DNA from: Gracilaria domingensis
Lineage: Eukaryota > Rhodophyta > Florideophyceae > Gracilariales > Gracilariaceae
DNA length: 64,000 nt
Direction of reading: 5' to 3'
Assembly: GCA_022539475.1 (NCBI GenBank)
Contig: VCMS01000034.1
Span: 217,331-281,330, forward strand
This document shows, piece by piece, positions 21,979-31,721 of this stretch; positions within the stretch are counted from its first letter, which is position 1; the number at the start of each line of letters is the position of its first letter. The notes under the pieces were generated by a model. That model saw only the letters and a list, made by a program, of their open reading frames with translations. It searched no databases and was not told the DNA's origin. Both the position numbers and the translations under genes were made by a program.

Positions 21979-23199
21979 TTAGGAAGACGAAGGATCAACG
22001 CGTCGAATCTTGATGTGAGTGGCGCCTGGCACGTCGTAAGGATCGGTCCAGTGCTTCATGCTGGGGTTTCTGTACTGCAGTTGGCGGTATCGGTTCGGGT
22101 AGCTCATGGCGATTAGTGGCTCGGGCAGTTTGAGTCTTCGCTCGTCCAGCGGCTGGCAGTCGCGGTTGGGGTCCTTGTCGGGCGGCCCCATGACGCAGGT
22201 GCCGGAGAAGTAGTTGAGTAGATATCGGGTGTTGAAGAAGTAGCTGATCTTGTGCTGGTCATCCACGCGCGAGAGCACGTCAAACTGGCGCGCAATGTCG
22301 GTGATGCCCCACGGGGTGGCCTCGTACAGCTTGCCTGCAAAGTGCAGGATGAAGTCGCCGGGGCGGTACTCCTCCGTGTAGACGTTGATGAGGTGCTTGG
22401 GGACGTTTTTCACGTGCGGCTTGACGCGCGCGTCGTTGGTGAAAAAGTCGTTGAAGGCGCTCTGGTCGAGCGCGCGCGCGGCGTCAAACTGGCGCGCATC
22501 GTACACGCGTTGCAGGAATTGCTTGTTCCACGGCGAGCAGCGGAAGAGCATGACGCCCGCATTGAGCATGAACCAGTCGTGCGCCACGATGAGGTCGTAC
22601 GCGTCGTCGACCACATCGAGCAGCGAGATGGATTGATTAACAATCATGGCATCAGCATCGGTCCACAGCAGCCAGTAGTCATCGCGCGCCACGCAGGCGT
22701 CTAGCGCGAGCTTGATCTTGCCAAAGGTGGGGGCGCGGTCGTCGAGGCGGAAGGCGGCGGTGTGTTTGAAGCATTTGCCGTTTGAAAGGCGGCGCGCGAC
22801 GGCGGGCTCGGTGCAGTCGGCGGGTGTAAACAGGCCCGAGGTCTCATAGGGGGTGTGAACAACCATCTCGAAGGCATGACGCGTGGCATAACGTCGCTTG
22901 TTACGCAGCGTGAGCTCTGACAGCTCGCGGAAAAACCACACGTCGTTGACCATGTGCAGCAGCGCGACGCGCGGCGGCGAGAGCGCTACGTCATGCGAGG
23001 CGTTGGACAGCGCGCGCAGCGCGCTGAGGTCGCGCGTTTCAAAGCGGTGCAGCTTTTGGGCGCGCGCGCCGCGGGTGGTGAGCTGCGCCGCGCCCAGCGC
23101 CAGCAGCAGCAGCAGCGCCAGCAGCGGCGGCGGCGGCGGCAGCAGCAGCATTTTGGAACGGCGGGTGAGCGCGCGCGCGCGCGGGCGGCAGCGCGTCAT
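21979..23199 (-). CDS. GT34 family glycosyltransferase (GMA12/MNN10 type), Golgi type II membrane protein
   Basis: 406 residues from the ATG at 23197-23199. An Arg-rich N-tail is followed by a Pro/Leu hydrophobic segment (MLLLPPPPPLLALLLLLALG) that fits a signal anchor. The luminal domain has the GT34 features: VALLHMVND, YATRHAFEMVVHT, the metal-binding DxD in WTDADAMIVN (about 180), DWFMLNAGVMLFR, DQSAFND and DFILHFAG. Family members transfer galactose, mannose or xylose from nucleotide sugars to glycans in the Golgi; the donor and acceptor here cannot be read from sequence. The N-terminal 60 codons are very GC-rich where the gene borders the CG block. Confidence 0.88.
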   Translation of the reverse strand: MTRCRPRARALTRRSKMLLLPPPPPLLALLLLLALGAAQLTTRGARAQKLHRFETRDLSALRALSNASHDVALSPPRVALLHMVNDVWFFRELSELTLRNKRRYATRHAFEMVVHTPYETSGLFTPADCTEPAVARRLSNGKCFKHTAAFRLDDRAPTFGKIKLALDACVARDDYWLLWTDADAMIVNQSISLLDVVDDAYDLIVAHDWFMLNAGVMLFRCSPWNKQFLQRVYDARQFDAARALDQSAFNDFFTNDARVKPHVKNVPKHLINVYTEEYRPGDFILHFAGKLYEATPWGITDIARQFDVLSRVDDQHKISYFFNTRYLLNYFSGTCVMGPPDKDPNRDCQPLDERRLKLPEPLIAMSYPNRYRQLQYRNPSMKHWTDPYDVPGATHIKIRRVDPSSS

Positions 23200-23888
23200 G
23201 GGGGGCGCGGATCGCGTGCGAGACGCGCGGGCGGAACGCGGTGGAAGCGGCTGCGCGGCGCGCGGCAGAACTGGCTGCGCGGGCGGCGGCGGCGGTGGTG
23301 GGTGGTTGGTTTGGGCGCGATTTTGATTGCTGTCGGCAATTGGCGGCGGTGCGGAATAATTTTGGGGCAGCTGAATTGGAGCGCTTTGCTTTGAAATTTG
23401 AATTCGAACGGTGAACGAGAGGCGACGCGCGTTGAATTGGATGTGCTGGTGTGTGGCATTTGTTTACATGGCGAAAGGTGAATTTGGTTGCGCGCTAAGC
23501 AACGGTGCGCGCGCGCGTGTAGATGAAGGTGGGGGGCGCTCAAATGGTTGTGGCGCTTTGCGGGCGCGGCGTGTTTCTAATGCGCGGCGCGGCGGCAGGC
23601 GGCAGTTGGTGGTGGGTGTAAGCGCGCGCGGCGACGTGCAGCAGGCGCGCTGCGCGCTTGGCGCGGCGCGGGGGGCGGGGGGCGGGGGGCGGGGGGGGGG
23701 GGTGATCGGCGCGAGTGGTCGGTATGAGCTGCGGAGAAAATGCGCACGAGTACAAGATACGTGGGGCACGCGCAGCGGCCGGCGCGCGCCGGGCCAAAAG
23801 CGGCGCGCGCGCGCGCGCGCGCACTGACAGTTTGACCACTCGTGCTGCGTGGGTGGGGGGGGGCGTGCGCGCCCGTGCGCGCGCGCGC

Positions 23889-23966
23889 GAGAAGCGCACG
23901 GCGCGCGCGCGCGCGAGAAGCGCACGGCGCGCGCGCGCGCGAGAAGCGCACGGCGCGCGCGCGCGC
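23889..23966. repeat. 26-bp tandem repeat, three copies
   Basis: GAGAAGCGCACGG recurs at 23889, 23915 and 23941, each followed by a pure CG run, giving a 26-bp period. Confidence 0.8.
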
Positions 23967-24703
23967 GCGCGCGCGGCGCGCTTTCCGTTACACGCAAAGG
24001 CGCGCGCGGCGCGGGGTAAAAAAGGCGCGCGCGGCGGGAGCGCTGCTTCCGGCGGGGCGGCGGCGGCGGCGGTGGTTTGGTGGTTTGGGGTTGGGGGGCG
24101 GGGCGGGGCGGCGGTGGGACACGGATGCGCGGTGATGGGCGCGTGGCGCGCGCTATAAACGCGGCGCGCGCGCGCGCGCGTATGACAGTGTCATTGGCGG
24201 CGGCGCGGCGGTGGCGTGCAGCAAGCAAGCGCGCATACAGCGCGCGTTGCTCGCGCCGCGGCCGCGCCAGCAGCAGAACCATTTCCAAATATAGCGCCGC
24301 GCCGCGCCGCGCCGCAAAAAAGGCGCCGCCGCGTTTTTGGCACGCTGGCCGAATTAGATGGGCCGCGCGCGCGCGCGCGCGGCGCGGCGGCGCGGCGGCG
24401 CGGCGGCGCTGCGCGCGGCGCGCGCTGACGTAACGCGCGCGCGCGCGCGCTGCGGCTGCGGCTCACCGCGCAAATTCGTACCGCGCGCGGCACGCGTCGC
24501 GAGAGCGCGGCGCGGCGTGGCGTGGCGCGGCGCGGCGCGGCGCGGCGCGGCGCGGCGCGCTCGCCCTCTCCGCGCGCGGCGGCATGCGCATTACGCAACG
24601 GGGCGCGCTGGCGGGCGCCGATTTGTCTTTTTATGTCATCCAGAGGTGTTGTTAGCGCGGGGGGTTTCTATACACAAAACTAAAAAAAAGGAAAAAAGAA
24701 CAG

Positions 24704-24724
24704 AAAAAAAAAAAAAAAAAAAAA
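24704..24724. repeat. A21 homopolymer
   Basis: Run of 21 A, just 3' (on the minus strand, a T-run) of the psq-HTH gene stop. Confidence 0.9.
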
Positions 24725-24734
24725 CGGCGCGCGC

Positions 24735-25112
24735 TCACTGCGCCGCGCCCGCCAGCAGGAACGCAATGGCGCACTTGGGCGGCGGCGAGCAGCTCAGCTT
24801 CTTCCGCTTCACGATGCCGCGCGTCGCCTGCAGGTAGCGGTGCACCGTGCTCTTGGGCAGCGACAGCGCCGACGCCGCCTTGCGCACCGAGTACTTCTCC
24901 GTCGTCACCAGGCGCACCGCCGTCTCCAGCCGGCTGTCGCGATCGTGCTCGTCGCCGGACAGCACCGACACGGGCGACGACGGCGGCAGCGCCGCGGCTG
25001 GCGGCGACGCCGACGGCAGCATTGCGCGCGACGGCGCGCGCGAGGCGGCGCGCGGCGGCGAGAGCGACGGCGTCAGCGCCGACGACGCGCACAGCAGCTG
25101 CACCATGTCCAT
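24735..25112 (-). CDS. Small protein with a psq-type helix-turn-helix domain
   Basis: 125 residues from the ATG at 25110-25112; the open frame extends further upstream through an Arg/Ser repeat but that looks like repeat-driven coding. A Ser/Pro/Ala-rich N-terminus leads into a HTH of the pipsqueak/CENP-B-N type at about residues 60-100: SRLETAVRLVTTEKYSVRKA followed by a recognition-helix-like SLPKSTVHRYLQATRG. It ends in KRKKLSC and a short Cys/Ala tail. Psq HTHs bind DNA and are frequent in pogo-type transposases and in proteins domesticated from them; no transposase catalytic domain is attached here. Role unknown, possibly transcriptional. Confidence 0.55.
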   Translation of the reverse strand: MDMVQLLCASSALTPSLSPPRAASRAPSRAMLPSASPPAAALPPSSPVSVLSGDEHDRDSRLETAVRLVTTEKYSVRKAASALSLPKSTVHRYLQATRGIVKRKKLSCSPPPKCAIAFLLAGAAQ

Positions 25113-25805
25113 CTCTCCGTCTCGGGCTGGCTGTCGGTCTCCCGGGCAGCTTAACGCGGCGGAGCGGCGGCGGCGGCGGCGGCGGCGGCGAGCGCGGCGG
25201 CGGCGAGGGCGGCGGGAGCGCGAGCGCGAGCGCGAGCGCGAGCGCGAGCGCGAGCGCGAGAGGGCGGGAGGGCGGGAGAGCGGGAGAGCGAGAGCGAGAG
25301 CGCGCTGGCGGAGCACAGACAGGCGCCGATAGCAGCAGAGCGACCGGCGAGCAGCGCGGCGCCGCGCGCGCGTATTTGTACCGCTGGTGGGACGCGCGCT
25401 GCCGCCGCCGCAGCGCCTGAAGCGCCGCCGAGAAAAGCAGCCGCTGGAAAGCGCTCGCGGCGCGCGCGCGTATTTTTAGCGGCCGCGCCGGCGCGCCTTT
25501 TTGCGCGCCGCGCCGCCGCCGCGTTTCTCGCGCGCGCGCCCGTCTCACGCGCGCCGTTTGGGTCGCGTCAGCGCCGCGCGTGCGAGCCGTGCACGCACTT
25601 TATCGCCTTTACGTCAGCCGCGCCGCGCCCGCGCGCCGCGCGCGCGCCGCCGCACGCACTCGAGACGCGCGCGCCGTCGCGAGGCACGGCTGCGCGCGCG
25701 CGCCTTCACATAACTTTTTTTTTTTTCCCGCGCGGGGGCGCCGCCGCCGCCGCCGCCGCAGCGCGCCGCCGCCGCCACCCCCTCCCGCCTGCGCGCGCGC
25801 CCGCC
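25113..25805. promoter_or_regulatory. GC-rich region between divergent HTH and phosphatase genes
   Basis: Contains a (GAGCGC)n hexanucleotide tract at 25216-25260 and further CG-rich repeats; both flanking genes must be transcribed from here. Open frames are compositional. Confidence 0.45.
25216..25260. repeat. (GAGCGC)n hexanucleotide microsatellite
   Basis: About seven tandem GAGCGC units followed by degenerating GA/GC copies. Confidence 0.85.
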
Positions 25806-25907
25806 ATGAGCGCGTTCCTCGCGCCGCTGCCGCTGCCGCGCGCGCCCGCGCCCGCGCGCCGCGCGCGCCGCCGCCGCCGCCGCGCCGCCGCCGCGCTGCG
25901 CGCAGGC

Positions 25908-25947
<40 letters not shown>

Positions 25948-26033
25948 GCGCGCCGCAGCCGCGCCGCTCCAAGCTCATCCTCACGCGCCGCGCGCACGCC
26001 TGCACGCTGCGCGCCGTCGCCGCGCCAGCCGCC

Positions 26034-26075
<42 letters not shown>

Positions 26076-27197
26076 CCGGAGCCGCCGCGCAGCCTGCCGT
26101 CGCTGCCGGCCGTGGCGCTGGACGCGCCGCCCGCGCCGCCCGAGCAGCTGCTGGCCGCCGCGCCGCCCGTGCTCACGTACGTGTTTCAGCGCGGCTTCAT
26201 CACCACCACCAAGAAGCGCCGCGCCGCCGACCCGCCTTATCGATACCTGCGCCTGCTGTACGGGCTCATCACCCCGTTTTCGCCGGGCTACCTCACCGCG
26301 TCCAACCCGCGCGCCGCCGGCGCTCGCGCGCTCAAGAACTGGTATCGGAACGCGGCGCGCTGGCGCCTGCTGCAGCCGTCGCGCTCTCGCTTGTGGCTGT
26401 CGAGGCGCTTTTCGCCCCCGCCCTCCGCGTCGCCGGCGCCGACTCCGCCGCCTGCCGCGCCGCATGTGTCCACGTCCGCCGCGCCCGAGCGCGCGCTGGG
26501 CCTGTCGCCGCGCCTCATCGTCGTCGGCGACGTGCACGGCTGCATCGACGAGCTGCAGGCGTTGCTGCGCCTGGCCGACTACGCCCCGGGCGACCAGGTC
26601 ATCTTTCTGGGCGACCTGGTCGCAAAGGGGCCCGACAGCGCCGCCGTCGTGCAGCTGGCGCGCGAGATCGGCGCCAGAATGGTGCGCGGCAACCACGACT
26701 ACGAGGTGATTCGATTCTGTGCCGCCAGGCGACGCGGCGTCGACGCCATCGTCTCGCCCGAGCACGCCAGCATCGCCTCCACGCTGTCCTCGCACGACTT
26801 CAAGTTTCTCAGCGACGCGCCGTGGTTCATCGAGTGCGCGCCCTGGAAGCACCTGTTTGTGCACGCCGGCTTCATTCCCGGCGTCAAGCTCACGCAGCAA
26901 AACCCGCGCCTCATGATGAACATGAGGAGCGTTTTGAACGACGGCACCGTCACCGCCAAGAGCGTCGCCGGCTGCGAGTGGGCCAGACTGTGGCGCGGTC
27001 CGCACACCGTCGTCTTTGGTCACGATGCGTGCAGAGGCCTGCAGCAGTACCCGTTCGCAAAGGGCATCGATACCGGCTGTGTGTACGGCGGCCGACTCAC
27101 CGCGCTGCTGCTGCCGGACAACCGCCTACTTTCCGTCGCCGCCAAACGCGCCTATGTGTCGCCCAAAAAGTTGAGGTTCATTCGCTCCGCCGTTTAG
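25806..27197 (+). CDS. ApaH-like metallophosphatase, probable organelle targeting
   Basis: 463 residues from the ATG at 25806. The catalytic domain begins at about residue 235 with the metallophosphatase motifs in order: GDVHGC (about 241-246), GDLVAKGPDS, GNHDYE, LFVHAGF and VVFGHDA, as in diadenosine-tetraphosphatase/ApaH-like phosphatases (PPP superfamily). These cleave dinucleoside polyphosphates or related 5' caps. The first 230 residues are unusual: MSAFLAP followed by Arg and Pro runs, Ala/Pro repeats, then a conserved-looking segment (FITTTKKRRAADPPYRYLR). An early Phe in a basic, acid-poor N-terminus resembles red-algal plastid transit peptides; targeting is inferred. The (CCG)n tract at 25908-25947 encodes the Pro run. 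All metal ligands appear retained. Confidence 0.82.
25908..25947. repeat. (CCG)n trinucleotide tract inside the phosphatase gene
   Basis: Continuous CCG units encode a Pro run in the N-terminal region; likely length-variable between strains. Confidence 0.85.
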
Positions 27198-27765
27198 ACT
27201 TGGTGTGTAGTACATCTCTCGCTTTGCTGCCGCTAGCCTTATACCCCCCCCCCCCCCCTTCCTGTACACATGTGTGTGATACAAACCAATGCCAAGCCTA
27301 GTGATCGTATCACATACAAAAACTGTTTTTTGGCCCCACTGTCTTGTCGTCAACTGTCGTTTTTCTTGCCAGCAAAACCCTATCATCATAATACCATCAG
27401 CCTCATCGCCATCGATGCTACCGTCGGGCCACAATCTGATCACCACTACCCCTTGTAGCAGCTTGCTCTGTGCGCAGTGGCCCATATTCGCTGCAACGCG
27501 CTGCTTTATCGCTCGCGCAGGTGCGGTCGAGCATCGCTGTTGGTGCTCGTGTACCAGCGATATGAGGTCGGCACTCATGCATCTGCACACCACTTCCATT
27601 TCAACCCCCGCAATGCGCCATTTCTTCGTACCTTGCTCCCTGTTAATGTGCTCCCAGCCGTGTTCCCGTGCCTGAACAACAGCTTCACACGCACAAAACT
27701 CGGTAGAAAAAAGAAAAAAAAAAACGCGAAAAAGTGCACACCACTTTGGTTGTTGTTCTCAACGG
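27198..27765. other. Intergenic with a C15 run
   Basis: A 15-C homopolymer at 27244-27258 and an A-rich stretch at about 27706-27734 just before the next gene. No gene recognised; frames here have no domain. Confidence 0.5.
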
Positions 27766-29118
27766 ATGGCTCCCATTCTGCATCTGCGTGCAGACGCTGT
27801 TTCATCGACGTCCGCTCCCGTTTCACCTGGCTCTGGTGCTGGAACCAGGCTGGAATTGGCACTGATTACGGTTTCAGTATTGCTCACTATTCTTGTGCGC
27901 CTTGTGCGATCAGAGCTTCCGGGCAGGGCGTTTGCCTCCTTTCGCTTTTGGGAAACCAACTGGTGTGTGTTCCTTTTGTACCTCGTCATTGCTTGCGTAT
28001 CGATAGCGGCGCTCGCGCTTGGCTGGCTGCGACGAATCAGCCTAGAAGCGTTGGTGGCCATTAGCTTTGCTTTCGGCTCCACTCTCGGTCATTTCAGCGC
28101 GCGCGTCTTGGTTTTTCGTCGAACGTTCAAGTTTCATTGGTACGCGTATTGGAACGGATATAGGACCCACACAGACTCATTTTGGAACACAGACGAACTT
28201 TGTTACCTTCGTATCGAAAGCCCATGCCATGCCGTCATGAAGGGCAACGCACATCGATGCCGCAAATGCCAAGGAGACGCTTGCCATGCGCAGATATATT
28301 GCGTGTATCTTGGCCGCCGAGCCACTTTTTCGCTCGTCCAGGCATTTCTTTCTAGACTAGCCCGACATTTGCGCCGCGGCGATGCTCGGAAGGACATAAA
28401 GGTTTTCCTCCCGCTCCATGCCAGGCGCGAAGGTTGCTATCAGCGTTGCGATGCCTACCTCAATGCCCACTTGAAACACCATGCAAAGCATTCCATCGAT
28501 TTGTGCACCCCCGCCGACGAACCGCGGCCCTTGAATGTCGACTTCTGGAAGACATCGGTGTTCGCTCTTTCGCTGGTCGACGAGCCATATGCGGTATTCC
28601 TGGATACAAAGAGCCAGGTCTTCGTGATACTGAACCTCATCATAGAAATATGCGTTATCGGCGAGCTTGTCAGCTTCGTAAGGGGAGCGTATCTAGATGA
28701 CCAACTGCAGCATATGGTCCGCAAGCAGCGCGCAAACAAGTGGACGCGTTTAAAAGGACGATCGGCCCTAGTGCACAGACGAGTTATAGAACGGCTGCAA
28801 CTATGGGACTGGAAGCCAAGCAACTTCAGGCACTTCACGGCGGATGGCGCGATAAGCAAGGAGAGTCAATCGCAGCTTTTCTACATTCTTCTTGAGAAAT
28901 CAAATGTCCTGCACAAGCGGCCTATAGTACTGGGTCAGGTTCCAGCAATGAGCGTAGTCACAGCTATAAAACAATGCGAGCTGGACGCCAACGAATTTGA
29001 ACACTTTCTCTACGACAAAGTAGATCAGTGGCTTGTTTCTTGGGGTTGCAGTCACAAACAACTCCGTCAATTTAGGAGGCCGCCTCTTCCTTGGCCGTCG
29101 GTATCTTCTGTGGTCTAG
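27766..29118 (+). CDS. Unknown multi-pass membrane protein, tandem paralog 1
   Basis: 450 residues from the ATG at 27766; family not recognised. Hydrophobic segments at about residues 30-47, 66-87, 93-117 and 284-305 suggest three N-terminal transmembrane helices and one central one. Between them lies a Cys/His cluster (SPCHAVMKGNAH, CRKCQGDACHAQIYC, about 153-179) that could bind metal or form disulfides. The segment DEPYAVFLDTKSQVF precedes the fourth helix, and a C-terminal region has FRHFTADGA and YILLEKS. The gene at 31722-33068 is a clear full-length paralog in the same orientation, so these are tandem duplicates. The stop is at 29116-29118. Function unknown. Confidence 0.8.
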   Translation: MAPILHLRADAVSSTSAPVSPGSGAGTRLELALITVSVLLTILVRLVRSELPGRAFASFRFWETNWCVFLLYLVIACVSIAALALGWLRRISLEALVAISFAFGSTLGHFSARVLVFRRTFKFHWYAYWNGYRTHTDSFWNTDELCYLRIESPCHAVMKGNAHRCRKCQGDACHAQIYCVYLGRRATFSLVQAFLSRLARHLRRGDARKDIKVFLPLHARREGCYQRCDAYLNAHLKHHAKHSIDLCTPADEPRPLNVDFWKTSVFALSLVDEPYAVFLDTKSQVFVILNLIIEICVIGELVSFVRGAYLDDQLQHMVRKQRANKWTRLKGRSALVHRRVIERLQLWDWKPSNFRHFTADGAISKESQSQLFYILLEKSNVLHKRPIVLGQVPAMSVVTAIKQCELDANEFEHFLYDKVDQWLVSWGCSHKQLRQFRRPPLPWPSVSSVV

Positions 29119-29474
29119 AGCTTGAGCTTGTTCCTGTCTCTTCAGCAACTCAACCGCGCTTTTTGTTTCGACTGTGGAAAAACGCAGCGACTGGAACACC
29201 CAGACAATCGAAACACACGTGCTACTGCAATGTTCACGACCCAGGGAAATAGGTATCGTATACCACTCCCTCTCACCAATCTCTGTCTTCGAACTGTCTT
29301 TTAAGCAAAGTAGCGAATTTTTTTGGGTGGAACTGTGTCCAACTCAGCTCTGACGTTAAGAACGACGAGTTTGATTGCCCTTCACGAAGGAGAGAGCTGA
29401 AAATGGAGGCGAAAACAATATTGTTTTCAGTTTGTACAGATTTCTCGTAACACAACAGTGTGAGTCACACTGCA

Positions 29475-29500
29475 TCACTCACTCACTCACTCACTCACTC
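29475..29500. repeat. (TCAC)n microsatellite
   Basis: Six and a half perfect tetranucleotide units. Confidence 0.9.
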
Positions 29501-29552
29501 CTAGTTTCTTGATATTGAACGTCTTTCTGCGAGAGGAGGGAATCATACGAAT

Positions 29553-29783
29553 ATGGATATGCACCACGAGTCGAGTAGTCATCAAAGAGATGGACTTGCC
29601 AAACTGCAGTTCATTATCTTTGAAACACCTATCTCCACACTTTCGTCAGCGGATGAGCCTCAAAAAGTGTTCCTGGAAACGAAGAGCCAAGTTTTTATCC
29701 AAGGAACAAAGCATATCCAGCTCAAACTGATGATTCACTTCGGAATTGCGAAGCACTGCTCCTGTATCGCAGGGAAATTGTAA
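29553..29783 (+). pseudogene. Relic of a third copy of the membrane-protein family
   Basis: This 76-codon frame contains DEPQKVFLETKSQVF, nearly identical to the segment before the fourth membrane helix in both flanking paralogs (DEPYAVFLDTKSQVF and DEPRMVFLETKSQAF), with the T...LS spacing upstream also kept. The sequence after it no longer matches and lacks the hydrophobic helix. It lies between the two intact copies in the same orientation. It could alternatively be a short diverged member. Confidence 0.55.
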
Positions 29784-30047
29784 GAGTATTAATCTCTTCT
29801 TCTTCTTCTTTAGTATGGTGCTCTACTCCTTATTTCGAAGTAGTGAGAGAGCTCCACTGTCATATGTAACTCTCTCTCCTAAAAAAGGCCAAATCTTTGA
29901 CGGCCACTGCTTAATCATATCTATCATTGTCATGTGTATTTATCTCTATTTCGCACATAATGGAACTGGATCGTTTCCCCTGGTAAAAAGAAAGGAATTT
30001 TGTTTCCAAACAACTACGACTTCAAGCTCACAGCTTTCGATTCTTAG

Positions 30048-30212
30048 GCCTGCATACTCACGTTTGAGGAACTTGAAGTCGATATGGAATTCAGCCCCGA
30101 AGTTGGGGTTGAAGTCAGATGCTACGAAGTTCTCAAATCATCAGATCTCATCTTCATTGGACGTGATACGTACGACCTTCGGAAGATGGTAAGGGAGGAA
30201 TTGCAAAGATGA
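30048..30212 (+). other. Exon-like open segment of unknown gene
   Basis: A 54-codon frame following TTCTTAG (a good splice acceptor) and ending in TGA. Its peptide is acidic and protein-like (FEELEVDMEF, GVEVRCYEVLKSSDLIFIG, YDLRKMVREELQR). No ATG is at its start, so if coding it would be a last exon; no upstream exon was identified. Confidence 0.3.
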
Positions 30213-30350
30213 GGCCGTCGTCCATCTCAGTAGCGTACACAAGAAATATCCATTGTATTCGGTGGGACGATAGGCTACGAAGATGAAGGACTAAACGCAG
30301 AGAAAGAAGCGAGGGAGGGGGGCACTGAAGAGGATATGGAGTCACAAGTG

Positions 30351-30366
30351 TCTCTCTCTCTCTCTT
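30351..30366. repeat. (TC)n microsatellite
   Basis: Eight TC units between the paralogs. Confidence 0.85.
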
Positions 30367-31721
30367 TATGGGTATTCTAGCCTAATTCCGACGTAGAATA
30401 TAGCGCTTCTCGTCGAAGAAGCGCTCTCATGGCTCGAAACGAAATACCTGTAACATAAAGTCTCGACCCGGGAGGTCGTTAAACTCGTTAAACTCGTCCG
30501 AGCGATCGGTCAGCTCGCTGGTCGCCCTCATGGACCTGGGTGGCACGTTGCTAAAATGCCCCCATTTAGCTGCAAAGTAAGCAGTAGGTCACATTGGAGC
30601 AAGATCCTACCGCCGTTTCCCTGAATTTTTCCCTCGGAGGGAAGAGCTCCAACGGGGCCGGGGTTTTTCCAGGGTTTTCTCGGACGGACTACACTAGTAG
30701 GGTTGGATTACTGTGAAAGGCTACGGACTGGTTCTTGCACCTGGTTTCGCCGATGATGTGAGGATCAGGTGGAAAGAACATCGCTCATGGTTTCTTGAGT
30801 GGCCGATGTGGTATGTGCGGAGCGCCTTGTCGTGGTGCACTCCTCTGCCGACGGTCTCTAGAGGATGAATGAAGAGAGTAGTGGGAGGAAGAAGGCGATA
30901 AGCGTCGGTAGCGAAACGTCCGCGGTCGGGAACACCTAAGGTATCTAATATATCTCATCGTAGTCCAGTAAGTGTAGTACGGCTACTTCGTTGTGGTCAG
31001 TGGTTGCGATGTGGAGGTATAATAGGTCGTTGGGTCTTGAGCAAACCCACGCATAGGAGCGGAATTAGCTCTACCGTTTCCATAAATGAGAGAGAGAGAA
31101 CATAAGGTCCATAATGAACTTTGTTCGTTCATTTTTCCTTCTACTTCACTTCTTTGGCATTAACATCGTATATAGTGGCGACGAACATTATCATGATGTT
31201 GGTACTAATTTATGAAGAGACTGGAGAGAAATGCTAGTGGTATCCTTAAGATATCCTTATAGATAGCCTTAAACGGGTAACTGTACAAGGCTAAAAAGGT
31301 CAACTCTCACCAATAGCGTTTCTCACCTACGGAAAATGAGAGGAACGCTAGTAGTAGTGGTAGCAATGCTGCCATCAAATCTTTCGTTTGTAAGATACAG
31401 TACGAACGAATCGAGTTGCTGCCCTTGGAAGGTCAAGCTAGAGGCAAAATTGACGACACTCAAAATTGAACAGGCTGATAGTTTCCGCGCCTTCACCGCA
31501 CAACGCTATCACGTCCGTTTTGCTAACACCGTATCTGAACCACGGAGAACTTGCCCGCAACTGATATTGGCATCCGAACAGAAAACTCCAATATGTTTTC
31601 AGAAACGCAAACTCCATCTTCTCACGGGTCAGGCAGTGCCAATGGCGTCCCTCTATCAGAATAACTGCCGTTCTAATAGTTTGTCCCTCCCCCCGCGCTA
31701 CACGCTCCTGTGGATACCACT

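Larger units (their letters stand above)
23200..24734. other. Extreme CG-rich low-complexity block
   Basis: Long runs of alternating C and G with interspersed G-runs, (GGCGC)n at about 24507-24560, and a 21-A run at 24704-24724. Apparent long frames are Ala/Arg/Gly strings caused by base composition and no gene is called. Confidence 0.8.
29119..31721. other. Region between the tandem membrane-protein paralogs
   Basis: Holds a relic of the same family (29553-29783), a short exon-like frame (30048-30212), (TCAC)n and (TC)n microsatellites and a GC-richer island at about 30460-30720. An open frame at 31336-31734 runs into the next gene's start in another frame and is not credible. Confidence 0.5.

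Noticed and set aside
23464-24598. Several long Ala/Arg/Gly-rich open frames on both strands
   Set aside because: They are open only because the CG repeats lack stop codons; they overlap each other in all frames and show no domain.
20000-27200. Operon or polycistronic cluster
   Set aside because: Genes alternate in strand and have eukaryotic features (introns, TATA box, targeting leaders).
25580-27301. 573-codon frame overlapping the phosphatase gene and a 469-codon antisense frame
   Set aside because: Arg/Ala/Pro strings in GC-rich DNA; the metallophosphatase motifs are in the other frame.
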